A DNA stretch of 58,698 bases from an uncultured bacterium (GCA_902796305.1 CADBOJ010000002.1:1-58698), one strand, 5' to 3'. Positions 37,345 to 46,897 are shown, counted from the first letter of the stretch. Program-made: numbers and translations. The notes: a model not told the origin generated them from the letters alone.

Positions 37345-38452
37345 TTATTGCTTAGTTTTAGCCATTAAATACGCTTCTATAAATCCGTCAATATATCCGT
37401 TTAAAACTTCATCCACATTTGCGGTTTCAAAACCTGTTCGATGGTCTTTTACAAGTTTATAAGGGTGAAAAACATAACTTCTTATTTGAGAGCCGAAATT
37501 TACATCCATAACTTCGCCCTTTAATTGTCCCATTTTTTTCTCATATTCAAGCTGGCGCAAAAGAAGTAGTCTCGATGCCAGCATTTGAAGCGCAGTTTCT
37601 TTATTTTGAAGCTGGGAACGCTGCTGTTGACATTTAACAACAATACCTGTCGGCAAGTGCTTTATTCTTACAGCCGTTTCAACTTTGTTAACGTTTTGAC
37701 CGCCCGCACCGCCCGAGCGCATTGTATCAACTTCGATATCTTCGGGTCGAATTTCAATTTCGGATTCAATATTATCTATAACGGGAGAAACTTCTAAAGA
37801 TGCAAAGCTCGTCTGCCTTTTACCATTAGCATTAAAGGGGGAAATTCTGACGAGTCTGTGTACTCCTCTTTCGGCTCTTGCATATCCGTATGCATATAAG
37901 CCCGAAACTTTTATTGTAGCCGATTTTATCCCCGCTTCATCTCCGTCGGATTTATCGAGAAGTTCAACCGAATAGTTTTTTAACTGAGCCCATCTTGTAT
38001 ACATTCTGAATAATATATCAGTCCAATCCTGCGCATCAGTTCCGCCCGCACCTGCCGTAAGTGTTAAGATTGCATCATTTTTATCATATTGACCGCTTAA
38101 AGTATTTTCAAGGTTAAATGTATTAAATTCTTTTTCAAGCTTTTTTATATTTTCGCCTGCTTCATTTAATATTGTTTCATCACTAAATTCAAAAGATGTT
38201 TCAATGTCTTCTAACGTTCTGTTCCAATTTTCAAACTTTTCAAGTTTTTGTTTAATCTCTTTTTGTTTTTTTAGATACAGAGAGGATTCTTTTTGATTTT
38301 GCCAGATACTTTCGTCTTTTAATTTTATATCGATATCGGTTAATTCTCTATTTAAAGCTTTCGGGTCAAAGACACCTTTCTATTAAACCAAAATCCTCTT
38401 TTAGTTTAATAAATTTTTGTTTTAATTCATCAATTAATAAATTATCCGCCAT
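37345..38452 (-). CDS. prfB: Peptide chain release factor 2, with programmed +1 frameshift
   Basis: RF2 recognises UGA and UAA. The first 28 codons start at ATG 38452 and end in CTT followed by TGA (38368-38366). Shifting +1 gives CTT-GAC and a frame open to 37345, for about 368 aa, the RF2 family length. The peptide-release motif [10 protein letters not shown] and the C-terminal domain ([16 protein letters not shown]) are intact. A shorter reading starting at ATG 38004 would lack the whole N-terminal half. AAAGG just before TGTCTTTGAC provides the internal Shine-Dalgarno. A TAAAAT lies 6 nt before the ATG. Confidence 0.95.
38365..38379 (-). other. prfB +1 programmed frameshift site
   Basis: The minus strand reads AAAGGTGTCTTTGAC: a Shine-Dalgarno-like AAAGG, a 3-nt spacer, the slippery CTT codon and the UGA stop with C following. 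This matches the classic autoregulatory RF2 signal, in which low RF2 lets the ribosome shift. Confidence 0.93.
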
Positions 38453-38458
38453 AAAGTT

Positions 38459-38464
38459 ATTTTA
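38459..38464 (-). promoter_or_regulatory. -10 of a predicted leaderless promoter (prfB)
   Basis: TAAAAT, six bases AACTTT, then ATG 38452 on the minus strand; no start-site Shine-Dalgarno. Confidence 0.45.
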
Positions 38465-38528
38465 CTACAAATAATTTACTATATTTTAAATTTCTGATAA
38501 AATTATTAAGGCAAAAAAAGGATTGATT

Positions 38529-39065
38529 ATGAATAGCACGGATAACAAAATTGATTTAATTAAAAACGCAATAAGAACGGTTCCCGATTTTCCAAAAAAA
38601 GGAATTTTATTTAGAGATATTACCACTCTTATAAAAAATCCGGAAACATTAAAGCTTGCAATTGACGTGTTATACGATATTTTTAAGGATGAGGAAATAG
38701 ACTATATTGCAGGAATAGAATCCAGAGGATTTATATTCGGCATGCCTTTGGCATATAAATTAAATTGCGGATTTATTCCCGTAAGAAAACCAAATAAGCT
38801 CCCCTGTGAAACAATATCGGAAGAATATGACCTTGAATACGGTTCGGATAAGATAGAAATTCATAAAGATGCTCTTAAAAAATCGGACAGGGTATTGATA
38901 GTTGACGATTTACTTGCAACCGGCGGTACTGCAAATGCAGCGATAAAGCTTATTTCTAAAGTTGCTGTTGTTAAAGGTGTTGCTTTTGTAATTGAACTTG
39001 AAGATTTAAAAGGCAGGGATAAATTCCCCTCGGGCTTAAAAGTTGTAAGCCTTGCAAAATATTAA
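38529..39065 (+). CDS. apt: Adenine phosphoribosyltransferase
   Basis: Salvages adenine to AMP with PRPP. The 178 aa show the PRPP-binding motif VLIVDDLLATGGTANAA and the family segments DFPKKGILFRDITTL and GIESRGFIFG. ATG 38529 has AAAAAGGA at proper distance; the TTG at 38523 overlaps that site. Monocistronic. Confidence 0.96.
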   Translation: MNSTDNKIDLIKNAIRTVPDFPKKGILFRDITTLIKNPETLKLAIDVLYDIFKDEEIDYIAGIESRGFIFGMPLAYKLNCGFIPVRKPNKLPCETISEEYDLEYGSDKIEIHKDALKKSDRVLIVDDLLATGGTANAAIKLISKVAVVKGVAFVIELEDLKGRDKFPSGLKVVSLAKY

Positions 39066-39135
39066 CATGAATATTTAAAATGCCGTATCTTCAATTGCAT
39101 TAGTCCTTGCAATAGCCAAAAAATAATAACTGCAT

Positions 39136-39999
39136 TTATAGTATTAAAGCAAGAATCATCAAAATAATCGAACCGAGTTGAAATCCGGTTGAAGTATATT
39201 TTTGTATTTTATTTGCTTCGTATAATTTTGCCGTTTGTTTGGCGTTCGCTGCGGCTTGAAGCCTTTGAAGCCTCAAATATTCGTCATCCGATGAAAAATC
39301 TCTTTGAAAAATCTTTCTTTCAAGTCTATTTAACCTCAAACCTACGGGGTCTTGGGAAAATGTTTTTGAAAAAAGAGTTGTTTCAAGCCCTGCCAGTTGT
39401 ATATGGATATCGGAATTTTCATATCTTCCTTGCGAATTCATATACGGCTCAACGGTTTCTGTAGGGTTATAAGGTTTTTGAGTATAATAAGCCGGATTGT
39501 TTTGAGATAACATATCTTTTCTTATGTATGCTTTTAATCTATCCGTTCTGGATGCAAGATTTCCGTCCTGTTTTGAGCCAAATATCTTTTTTTCAAGCCT
39601 TTCAAGCCTTTTGTATATATTTTCTTTTTCGTATGTTGAAGAAAATATTTGATATTCAAGAGCATCAATTTGGGGGTAATTTATGCCTTCTTCTTCTTTC
39701 GCTTCAGCTAATTCATAGCCTTGCTTTAAGCTGTCTTCAAAACTTTCAAACCCCATCGCATCGTTAATTTTCTTAATTCTTTCTTCTTTGGTTGATTTTT
39801 GAAATGTTGTTCCGAATATATTTTTTTCAATTCTTGAGAGTCTTTTTTGTGTATCATCTTTTAAATACTCAAATCCCCATATTGATTTTTCAATTTTTGA
39901 AATTTGAATATCGCAATTATCCAAAGCCGGGGTGCAAACGTTAAAGCTAAGGAATAAAAGAGTTACAAAACATATTATTTTTTGTCTGTCTATTTTCAT
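39136..39999 (-). CDS. Exported repeat protein (LEKxIFG motif), C-terminal membrane anchor
   Basis: A 287-aa protein with an N-terminal signal (about 8-25), at least five copies of a helical motif of the type RLxRLEKxIFGxxF spaced by roughly 25-70 residues, and a hydrophobic C-terminal helix (about 270-287). I recall similar LE..VFG repeats in cyanobacterial proteins of unknown function; this is from memory, not a search. Probably envelope-associated. Predicted leaderless start. Confidence 0.7.
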   Translation of the reverse strand: MKIDRQKIICFVTLLFLSFNVCTPALDNCDIQISKIEKSIWGFEYLKDDTQKRLSRIEKNIFGTTFQKSTKEERIKKINDAMGFESFEDSLKQGYELAEAKEEEGINYPQIDALEYQIFSSTYEKENIYKRLERLEKKIFGSKQDGNLASRTDRLKAYIRKDMLSQNNPAYYTQKPYNPTETVEPYMNSQGRYENSDIHIQLAGLETTLFSKTFSQDPVGLRLNRLERKIFQRDFSSDDEYLRLQRLQAAANAKQTAKLYEANKIQKYTSTGFQLGSIILMILALIL

Positions 40000-40005
40000 A
40001 TTGCT

Positions 40006-40011
40006 ATTATA
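40006..40011 (-). promoter_or_regulatory. Extended -10 of a predicted leaderless promoter
   Basis: TGA-TATAAT, six bases AGCAAT, then ATG 39999 on the minus strand. Confidence 0.6.
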
Positions 40012-40067
40012 TCAACACTTCTTTATTTTTTTCTTAGATACAAGTATTAGAATTAAAGTATTAGTTT

Positions 40068-41570
40068 TTATATTTTTTGTGTTGAAAATTCTTCCGTCAA
40101 ACTCTCGGTTAAACCAACCAGAGCTTTTTTATAACTTTCACATTTTGTTTTTGTCTTTGCTTCAAACCTCAAAGTAAATACAGGCTCGGTATTACTTTGT
40201 CTTATCAGCGCAAAGCCGTCTTCAAAAATTATTCTTAATCCATCCAGTGTAATTATTTCTTTAATTTTTGAATTAAAGAGGGTGTCATCAATTTTTTCTT
40301 TTAATGCTACAAGAACTTTCTTCTTTACCTCATTTGGACACTTTAGCCTTACTTCATCAGACAAATATACCTTATTGAACTCCTGAAGCATATCGTTTAA
40401 CTTAAATTCAGGATTGTTGTATTTGTTTTTTGCAATAATTTCAATTAGCCTGCATCCGGCATATATAGCATCGTCATAGCCGTAATATCTGTCTTTGAAG
40501 AATGTATGACCTGACATTTCGCCCGCAAGCAAAGCACCCGTTTCTTTCATTTTGGATTTAATGTAGCCGTGCCCTGTTTTTGTCATAATGGCTTGTCCGC
40601 CGAGTTTGTCTATTGTGTCATATAAAACCTGCGAACATTTAACTTCGGAAACTATTATTGGTTTTTCTCCGTGTATTTTAAGAGAATTAATTAAATCTTT
40701 TGCATAAATTAACAGCAATTTGTCCCCTGTTAATATCTCTCCGTCGGACAATACAACGCCTATTCTATCGGAATCACCGTCAAACGCTATTCCGATGTCC
40801 GCTTTAGAATTAATAACTTCTTTTTTCAGCTTGTCAAGCGTCTTTAAGTCTGACGGATTGGGGTGATGATTCGGGAAATTCCCATCAGGCTCCGAAAACA
40901 GTTCTACAACTTCACATCCTAAATCTCTGTATAGTTCAGGGGCAACTATACCGCCCGTGGCATTTGCACTGTCAACCACAACTTTAATTCCCGAGCCCAA
41001 TCTTCCAAACATGTTGAATATTTTACTTTGATATTCAGGGACTATATCAAACTGCTTATTAAAACCGGAGATAATTTGTCTGTATGTCGTGTTTTGGGAA
41101 TAGAGTTCTTCGGTTATTCTTTTTACTTCTTTAATTTGAGCTTCATTTAAACTTTGATGATTAAATGTCATTTTTAATCCGTTATATTCAGGCGGATTAT
41201 GAGAAGCCGTTACAATTAATGCCCCTGTAACTTTTTTTCCTTCAGTGATTTCACTATCTATTTTTGCAAATTCGGAAAAATACCCCAGAGGCGTCGGAGC
41301 AAGCCCCAAATCAAGAATATTGGCACCTGCTGATGTAATCCCTTGTATTATTGCTCTTTTTAATTCGGGAGAATGATTTCTGGCATCGCAGCATACCGTA
41401 AATAATAAATCTCTGACTGTTTTTTCGGGATTATTTTTTTTGATTTCATTTAAAACAAAGCTGACATAGCCTTTTGCGGCATAAAAAAATATTTCCGAAT
41501 TTATATCAACGGGGAAAATTCCCCTTATATCATTTTTGCCGAATGCATTAGTGTTTATACCGCTATCCAT
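40068..41570 (-). CDS. Phosphomannomutase/phosphoglucomutase
   Basis: A 500-aa alpha-D-phosphohexomutase interconverting hexose 1- and 6-phosphates for nucleotide-sugar synthesis. Motifs are the phosphoserine loop VTASHNPPEYNGLKM, the metal loop FDGDSDRIGV, the sugar-binding GEMSGHTFF and the phosphate-binding RQSNTEPVFTLRFEA. AAGGAGAG precedes ATG 41570. PMM, PGM or bifunctional cannot be told from the sequence. Confidence 0.94.
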   Translation of the reverse strand: MDSGINTNAFGKNDIRGIFPVDINSEIFFYAAKGYVSFVLNEIKKNNPEKTVRDLLFTVCCDARNHSPELKRAIIQGITSAGANILDLGLAPTPLGYFSEFAKIDSEITEGKKVTGALIVTASHNPPEYNGLKMTFNHQSLNEAQIKEVKRITEELYSQNTTYRQIISGFNKQFDIVPEYQSKIFNMFGRLGSGIKVVVDSANATGGIVAPELYRDLGCEVVELFSEPDGNFPNHHPNPSDLKTLDKLKKEVINSKADIGIAFDGDSDRIGVVLSDGEILTGDKLLLIYAKDLINSLKIHGEKPIIVSEVKCSQVLYDTIDKLGGQAIMTKTGHGYIKSKMKETGALLAGEMSGHTFFKDRYYGYDDAIYAGCRLIEIIAKNKYNNPEFKLNDMLQEFNKVYLSDEVRLKCPNEVKKKVLVALKEKIDDTLFNSKIKEIITLDGLRIIFEDGFALIRQSNTEPVFTLRFEAKTKTKCESYKKALVGLTESLTEEFSTQKI

Positions 41571-41648
41571 TGGTACTCTCCTTAAACAGTCAATTTAAGA
41601 GAATTATACAATAAAAATTTAAAAGTAGCATTTTTTTTAAATTAATTG

Positions 41649-41654
41649 TATAAT
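41649..41654 (+). promoter_or_regulatory. -10 of a predicted leaderless promoter
   Basis: TATAAT, six bases TCACTT, then ATG 41661. It also argues against the in-frame TTG at 41646, which would overlap this promoter element. Confidence 0.6.
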
Positions 41655-41660
41655 TCACTT

Positions 41661-42575
41661 ATGGAAGAAAAAATCGAAATAACAAAAGCACAATTTGAGG
41701 AACTTTTAAGGCTATCTGATATTGAAATAGCCGCAGGTACACAGGAAGATGCCGGAGAACTTTTTTCAAGAGCACTAATCACACTTGAAAAAAAATTAAA
41801 TTACTTTAGTTTTCCTTTAAGTTTTTTTACTGCAGAAACCACAAATGTTTTAATTGTCGATGACACTGAATTATCAATATTTCAATTATCAACAATGCTT
41901 CAAAAAATCGGCATGAATGTTTATGTTGCAAGAAGCAAAGAAGAAGCATATGCTGAATTTAAAAAGAAAAATTTTGATTTTCTGATACTTGATTTATATT
42001 TGCCTGATTATACAGACGGTTTTGATTTGATTAATGAAGCAAACAGAATTAAAAACGAAGAAAATCGTGACTTCAAAATTATTGCAATATCAGGCACTGA
42101 TAATCCAAAAGTAATACAGGAAGCATATAAGCTCCAGATTGATGAATTTATTTCAAAAGCTCCGAGATGGCATGAAAAAGTTCTTAAATTTATTTCAAAT
42201 GTTTCGGATAAGATTACAAACGAAGAATATACAAGATATTTCATTAACGACAATATTTGTGCCTTAACTTTATATAAGGTTAACAATGAAAATTATGTTA
42301 ATAAAATCGTCAAAGAAGTCAATGCAAATGTCCTTACAGGAAAATATAACGTAATTTTCAACATGGAACACATTAAAATATTTTCCGATAAATATACAAA
42401 GCTGTTTTCGGAAGTTTATAAAGCAACAAGTGCAAAAGACGGTATTTTTGTATTGGTTAAACCGTGCGAAGATATTGTTAAAGCTTTAGAGTATGTATTC
42501 TTAAATGATTCAATAAGAATATTTGACACTATTGAAGAAGCTGTCGAATATATAGAAATGAACAGTTTTGCTTAA
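41661..42575 (+). CDS. Response regulator with C-terminal extension
   Basis: A 304-aa protein. Residues about 65-185 form a receiver domain: VLIVDDTE acidic pocket, phosphoacceptor Asp in LILDLYLPD, Thr/Ser region AISGTD and Lys in FISKAP. The N-terminal 60 residues are helical. The C-terminal 110 residues carry no HTH or enzyme motif I recognise. There is no histidine kinase beside it. Its stop overlaps the convergent lpxK stop by 4 nt. Confidence 0.85.
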   Translation: MEEKIEITKAQFEELLRLSDIEIAAGTQEDAGELFSRALITLEKKLNYFSFPLSFFTAETTNVLIVDDTELSIFQLSTMLQKIGMNVYVARSKEEAYAEFKKKNFDFLILDLYLPDYTDGFDLINEANRIKNEENRDFKIIAISGTDNPKVIQEAYKLQIDEFISKAPRWHEKVLKFISNVSDKITNEEYTRYFINDNICALTLYKVNNENYVNKIVKEVNANVLTGKYNVIFNMEHIKIFSDKYTKLFSEVYKATSAKDGIFVLVKPCEDIVKALEYVFLNDSIRIFDTIEEAVEYIEMNSFA

Positions 42576-43627
42576 ACTTCTTTGATAATGCTTTCAAGTT
42601 CGAGGATATTAAATGAATATCCCGTATAGTCTGCTATGTACTTTTTAATCTTGGTTTCATCTTTTTGAGTTGTAACGAATGTTGAAGTATTATTTTTGTT
42701 TGCAAGTTTAATCAGATGTTCTATATCGTTTTTTGTATATTTATGGTGGTCTGAAAAACTGTAAGTTATAACCTCGTAATATGATTTTAAAAAATTATAA
42801 AATTGAACAGGTTGACCAATTGCACAAAATGCTACAACTTTAGATTTTTCTTCATTATTTATTTTAACTTCGGCATTAGTCAATGAATTATATATTCTTT
42901 TCGGTTTCATTTCACAAACATACATTTTTTTGGAATATGTTTTAAATTCATTAATTGAAGCACCGATATCAACATCGTCTTTATTAACAATATATATTTC
43001 ATCACATCTTTTAACCTCTTCCCTGTCCTCTCTTAAAGGTCCAAAAGGAAGCATATGACCGTTTCCGAATTTCATCTTAGAATCAAAAACAAGTATTGTT
43101 TTATCTTTTTTTACTTTTCTGTTTGAAAATCCGTCATCCATAATAATAATTTCGGAATTATATTTTTCAATTGCGGTTTTGCAAGCTTTATATCTGTCTT
43201 TGCATATAATTACAACCGTATTGTTCCCGACTTTTTTTGCCGTTTCAAAGGGTTCATCCCCGCATATCGTACCGTTTTGAAATTTAATTCCGTCAAAATC
43301 TTTAATAATTTGTGGAATTTTTGTATTTAATTTTGAACCGTACCCCCTTGAAATTACGGCAACTTTTTTATCTTTAGAATATTCATTTGCAAGTTTTATT
43401 GTTATAGGTGTTTTTCCAACCCCGCCAGTTGTAAGATTACCGACGCATATCACATAAGCATCTACTCTTTTTTCTTTTAAAATACCTTTTTTGTATAAAA
43501 GATTTTTTAAAGATATTGCGTTTCCGTAAAAAAATTCACCCGTATAAAGACACAATTTAAGTACAATATTAGGCTTTACTCTTGAATAATGAATATCCTG
43601 AAAATATGTTTTCAAATTAAACTTCAT
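42572..43627 (-). CDS. lpxK: Tetraacyldisaccharide 4'-kinase
   Basis: Inner-membrane kinase of lipid A synthesis, 351 aa. An N-terminal hydrophobic stretch leads to the P-loop GNLTTGGVGKTPITIKLA, then ISRGYGSK, GDEP and DDGFSNRKVKKD. Lipid A synthesis implies an outer membrane with LPS. It is the last gene of the mlaE-mlaF-mlaD-lpxK unit, 2 nt after mlaD. Confidence 0.94.
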   Translation of the reverse strand: MKFNLKTYFQDIHYSRVKPNIVLKLCLYTGEFFYGNAISLKNLLYKKGILKEKRVDAYVICVGNLTTGGVGKTPITIKLANEYSKDKKVAVISRGYGSKLNTKIPQIIKDFDGIKFQNGTICGDEPFETAKKVGNNTVVIICKDRYKACKTAIEKYNSEIIIMDDGFSNRKVKKDKTILVFDSKMKFGNGHMLPFGPLREDREEVKRCDEIYIVNKDDVDIGASINEFKTYSKKMYVCEMKPKRIYNSLTNAEVKINNEEKSKVVAFCAIGQPVQFYNFLKSYYEVITYSFSDHHKYTKNDIEHLIKLANKNNTSTFVTTQKDETKIKKYIADYTGYSFNILELESIIKEV

Positions 43628-43629
43628 AA

Positions 43630-44994
43630 CTAAAACATCAATCTGAACAGTAAAAATCTCTTGTTTAATTTTTCGGAGAATTTTTTAACATTTCTCGTAA
43701 TTGTCAAAACATCTTTAACCGTTGATTTTAGTTTAAGTTTTTCTCCGTCTTCAAGTTTATTGTAATCATCCATTAATTCCGACAATCTTGAAGTTATGTT
43801 TGTTAAATTACCGATTATTACCGTTATATCTTCTTTTAGTTTTTCGTCTTTTGTATATTCATTTACATAGTTTGTTATGTCATTCATGTTTCTTATAGTT
43901 TCATTTGTATTGGATATTATTTCTTCCGTTTGCGGGTCTTCAAGTATTTTGTTTATATTATCAGACATTCTTCCGACGGATTTTATGCTTGCCATAACAT
44001 CATTTTTAAGAGTTTCATCAGACACAATATGATTTAAGTTGTCGGATAGTTTTGTTAAGCTTGCAACAAGACTTTCCGACTGATTTATCAAACTGTTTAT
44101 ATCTTTTCTGCTTGAATCTATCAACAATGAAGCCTTATCAAGAGTAGTATTGGCATTTGCAGTAAGTACTCTTATGTTATCAATTGAGGTCTTTAAGTCG
44201 CCTATAAAATCATCGGATAATATTTCGGTTACTTTATCATTTGTTTCAAGCATTGCTTTTGTTGCTCTGAAACCTAAATCCATAAAATCTGATAATCTTA
44301 CGGGTTCAACTATTGTATATTTTAAATCTGCTTTCGGGGTTTTTAAAATTTCTCCGTCTATCATTTCAAGATAAATTTTATTATTCTTAATCTGCACTTC
44401 AACGGAATCTTTTCCGATAACCAGCCCCGGAAGATTTATAATATACCAAACTTTTAGAATATTTTTTGATTTATACTTCTGCTTATATGCATAAGGAAGC
44501 TGAGAAAGGTCTAATTCTTCGGTTTTGATAATTTTACCGACTTCTTTTTCTCCCTCGGATAAAATCATATAAACCGAACTGTTCTCTTTAATATCAGGTT
44601 TTGCTTTTTTAATTTCGTAATATGTTATCTGCGGTTTCGGAGGAGTTACTTCCAAAAATTGTTCTCCGATTATACCTGATTGCTGGATGGATATTTGAGA
44701 AGCAGGCGGTATTTTAACCCCTTTTTCGGTTATGACAAATCTTAAATTAACATAGCTGTCTTCACCTTTTATAACAGGTGTAATATCTTCTATCTGCCCT
44801 ATTCTAAGTCCCATCATTTGAACGGCGGACCCTGCTCTTATTCCGTTAACATCGTTAAAAGCAAGATTTATCCTTTCTCCGCCGGATAAACTTCTTCCTT
44901 TAACCCACAGCACGGTAAATACCAATATTCCTATTGCGCTTAAGGTTAAAATTCCTACTTTTACCGAAGAACCGTATTTTTCACTGTTTTTCAT
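43630..44994 (-). CDS. mlaD: MlaD-family (MCE) lipid transport protein
   Basis: A 454-aa periplasmic protein with an N-terminal anchor (about 11-30) and one MCE/MlaD domain (about 38-130: INLAFNDVNGIRAGSAVQMMGLRIGQI). The C-terminal 200 residues are a long helical region with many short heptads, which could form a tunnel or reach across the periplasm. E. coli MlaD is only about 180 aa, so this is a long MCE type as in cyanobacterial and plastid relatives. It lies 12 nt after mlaF. Confidence 0.92.
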   Translation of the reverse strand: MKNSEKYGSSVKVGILTLSAIGILVFTVLWVKGRSLSGGERINLAFNDVNGIRAGSAVQMMGLRIGQIEDITPVIKGEDSYVNLRFVITEKGVKIPPASQISIQQSGIIGEQFLEVTPPKPQITYYEIKKAKPDIKENSSVYMILSEGEKEVGKIIKTEELDLSQLPYAYKQKYKSKNILKVWYIINLPGLVIGKDSVEVQIKNNKIYLEMIDGEILKTPKADLKYTIVEPVRLSDFMDLGFRATKAMLETNDKVTEILSDDFIGDLKTSIDNIRVLTANANTTLDKASLLIDSSRKDINSLINQSESLVASLTKLSDNLNHIVSDETLKNDVMASIKSVGRMSDNINKILEDPQTEEIISNTNETIRNMNDITNYVNEYTKDEKLKEDITVIIGNLTNITSRLSELMDDYNKLEDGEKLKLKSTVKDVLTITRNVKKFSEKLNKRFLLFRLMF

Positions 44995-45006
44995 TTATTC
45001 TACCTT

Positions 45007-45732
45007 TTATTTATTTGCAATATTCATCGGCCCTTGAATTGATGCCGTAATGAACTGCCTTGCATAATCGTTTTTACCCGACAAAAGTTCTTCAACATTT
45101 CCGGAAAAAACAATCTTCCCCTGATACAACATTATAACATAATCTATCGCACGTTTAATAGTTGAAAGTTGATGCGTAACCACAACGCATGAGGCATTGA
45201 GTTCGTTTTTAAGCCGGACAATATAGTCTTCAATTATCGTGGAAGTAACAGGATCCAGCCCCGCAGTGGGTTCATCATACAAAATAATTTGCGGATTTGT
45301 TACAATTGCTCTTGCAAAACCTACTCTTTTTTGCATGCCCCCCGATAATTCTGACGGATAAAGATGTTCTATCCCCTCAAGCCCCACTATCTTTAGCTTT
45401 TCTTTAACAATTTTTGTTATCTCTTCTTTGGAATATTTTTGTCTGAATTCTTTTCTCTCTACAAGAGGAAAAGCAATGTTGTCGTAAATATCAAGAAAAT
45501 CAAACAAAGCGGAATATTGAAAAGACATTGCAATTTCCGAATTATCAGGATAAATTATACTACCCGAGTCTTCTTCAAGTATTCCTGAAATAATCTTCAA
45601 TAAAGTTGATTTACCCGAACCGGAAAAGCCTACAATCCCGAGTGTTTGCCCGTTATTTACTTTAAACGATATATCGTCTAAAACTTTTCTTCCCTCAAAT
45701 GATTTTGTTAAATTTTTAACCTCTAAACTCAT
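45007..45732 (-). CDS. mlaF: Mla-type ABC transporter ATPase
   Basis: A 241-aa ABC ATPase with Walker A GFSGSGKSTLLKI, signature LSGGMQKRVGFARA and Walker B IILYDEPTAGLDP. ATG 45732 is chosen because AGGGAAA precedes it and the start before it (45801) lies deep in mlaE. It powers lipid transfer through MlaE and MlaD. Confidence 0.94.
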   Translation of the reverse strand: MSLEVKNLTKSFEGRKVLDDISFKVNNGQTLGIVGFSGSGKSTLLKIISGILEEDSGSIIYPDNSEIAMSFQYSALFDFLDIYDNIAFPLVERKEFRQKYSKEEITKIVKEKLKIVGLEGIEHLYPSELSGGMQKRVGFARAIVTNPQIILYDEPTAGLDPVTSTIIEDYIVRLKNELNASCVVVTHQLSTIKRAIDYVIMLYQGKIVFSGNVEELLSGKNDYARQFITASIQGPMNIANK

Positions 45733-45740
45733 TGTTTTCC

Positions 45741-46538
45741 CTACAGATAGAATATTGATGCAAATATAAAATCCCAGATAGCTATTGCAAGAAATGACCA
45801 TACAACAGCTTTAGTGGTAGCAATCCCGACCTCTTTAGCACCGCCCGTTGTGTAATATCCGCAGGAACAACTGATAAGAGCTATAGTTCCTCCAAATACC
45901 GATGCCTTTAAAATTGCTATCGAAATATCTCTAATATATAATCCGTGCCACAAAGATGTTACATAATTTAAAAGACTTAAATCAGCCGTCCAGTTAGAAA
46001 CATAACCGGCACAAACCAATCCGAACGCAGCCGAAATTATAAATATGACAGGCATAAACAAAACTCCCGCCAAAAATCTCGGAATAATTAAATATTCAAC
46101 AGGATTTACTTTTAATACTTTCATTGCGTTAATCTGTTCTGTTACCGCCATTGAAGCAATTTCGGAAGCAAATGATGAACCTACCATTGATATAATTGCA
46201 AACCCACTCATAACAACAGCCAGTTCTCTTATCATAACCAAAGCAGACAGAGTTCCGGTATAATCACCCCCGCCCTGCTTAGCCAATTCAGGTGCGAGCT
46301 GCATTGCAATAATTGTCGAAGTCATGCCGACAATTGCAAGACTAATCGGTAAACTGTCATATGCAAATCTTTTAGATTGAATTACAACTTCGCTATATTT
46401 GATTTTTAGTTTTAAAAGACCTGAAATGACTTCCGAAAAAACCTTTCCGGCTCCTCCAAGTGTAAACAAAAACTCCGTCAACTGTTCTTTTAAAATCAAA
46501 AAGAGATTAAAAGTTATTGTCTTATTGAATTCAATCAT
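45741..46538 (-). CDS. mlaE: Mla-type ABC transporter permease
   Basis: A 265-aa permease of the MlaE/YrbE family, with five or so transmembrane segments and the conserved SSFASEIASMAVTEQINAMKVLKVNPVEYLIIPRFLA segment near 125-160. First gene of the operon; predicted leaderless start with TAAAAT 6 nt upstream. Confidence 0.94.
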   Translation of the reverse strand: MIEFNKTITFNLFLILKEQLTEFLFTLGGAGKVFSEVISGLLKLKIKYSEVVIQSKRFAYDSLPISLAIVGMTSTIIAMQLAPELAKQGGGDYTGTLSALVMIRELAVVMSGFAIISMVGSSFASEIASMAVTEQINAMKVLKVNPVEYLIIPRFLAGVLFMPVIFIISAAFGLVCAGYVSNWTADLSLLNYVTSLWHGLYIRDISIAILKASVFGGTIALISCSCGYYTTGGAKEVGIATTKAVVWSFLAIAIWDFIFASIFYL

Positions 46539-46544
46539 ATCTAT

Positions 46545-46550
46545 ATTTTA
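46545..46550 (-). promoter_or_regulatory. -10 of a predicted leaderless promoter (mlaE operon)
   Basis: TAAAAT, six bases ATAGAT, then ATG 46538 on the minus strand. Confidence 0.45.
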
Positions 46551-46897
46551 TACGAAAAATGTTTTTTTTAAAATTATGTAATAATTTAAAACAAAATAAA
46601 CAACTGTTTAAGCTATAACTTTAAAACGAACAAAACTTTTGAATAACAATATTTTAAAACTTTTAAAATGTCAGATTGTATTTTTGGAAAACATAGAAAA
46701 TGATAGGAATTTGAAAATATATTATTTTATATTTTTATAGCAAAGCAGACATTGAAAATAATCGAGATATTTCTCGTACTATATATTGTGCGGATTTTTA
46801 GAGGGCAAAAGCGAAGCGATTGCGCCCCGAACGGACACATTAAAAAAGGATGTAATTTAACATACAGAACAAGATGTAATTAACTATGAGATGGAGA
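46551..46897. other. Non-coding boundary region of the accessory island
   Basis: No convincing gene. It holds an AT-rich part, a small dyad CGAGA-TATT-TCTCG (46763-46776), a short GC-rich patch (about 46801-46839, GGGC..GCCC can pair) unlike its surroundings, and a direct repeat GATGTAATT (near 46849 and 46871). These could mark the left end of inserted DNA, but I see no match to the tRNA-Lys 3' end. Confidence 0.4.

Noticed and set aside
37345-38004. Truncated prfB starting at ATG 38004
   Set aside because: The frame is open upstream to the CTT-TGA-C frameshift site, and the combined product has RF2 length; truncation is an artefact of requiring an ATG in one frame.
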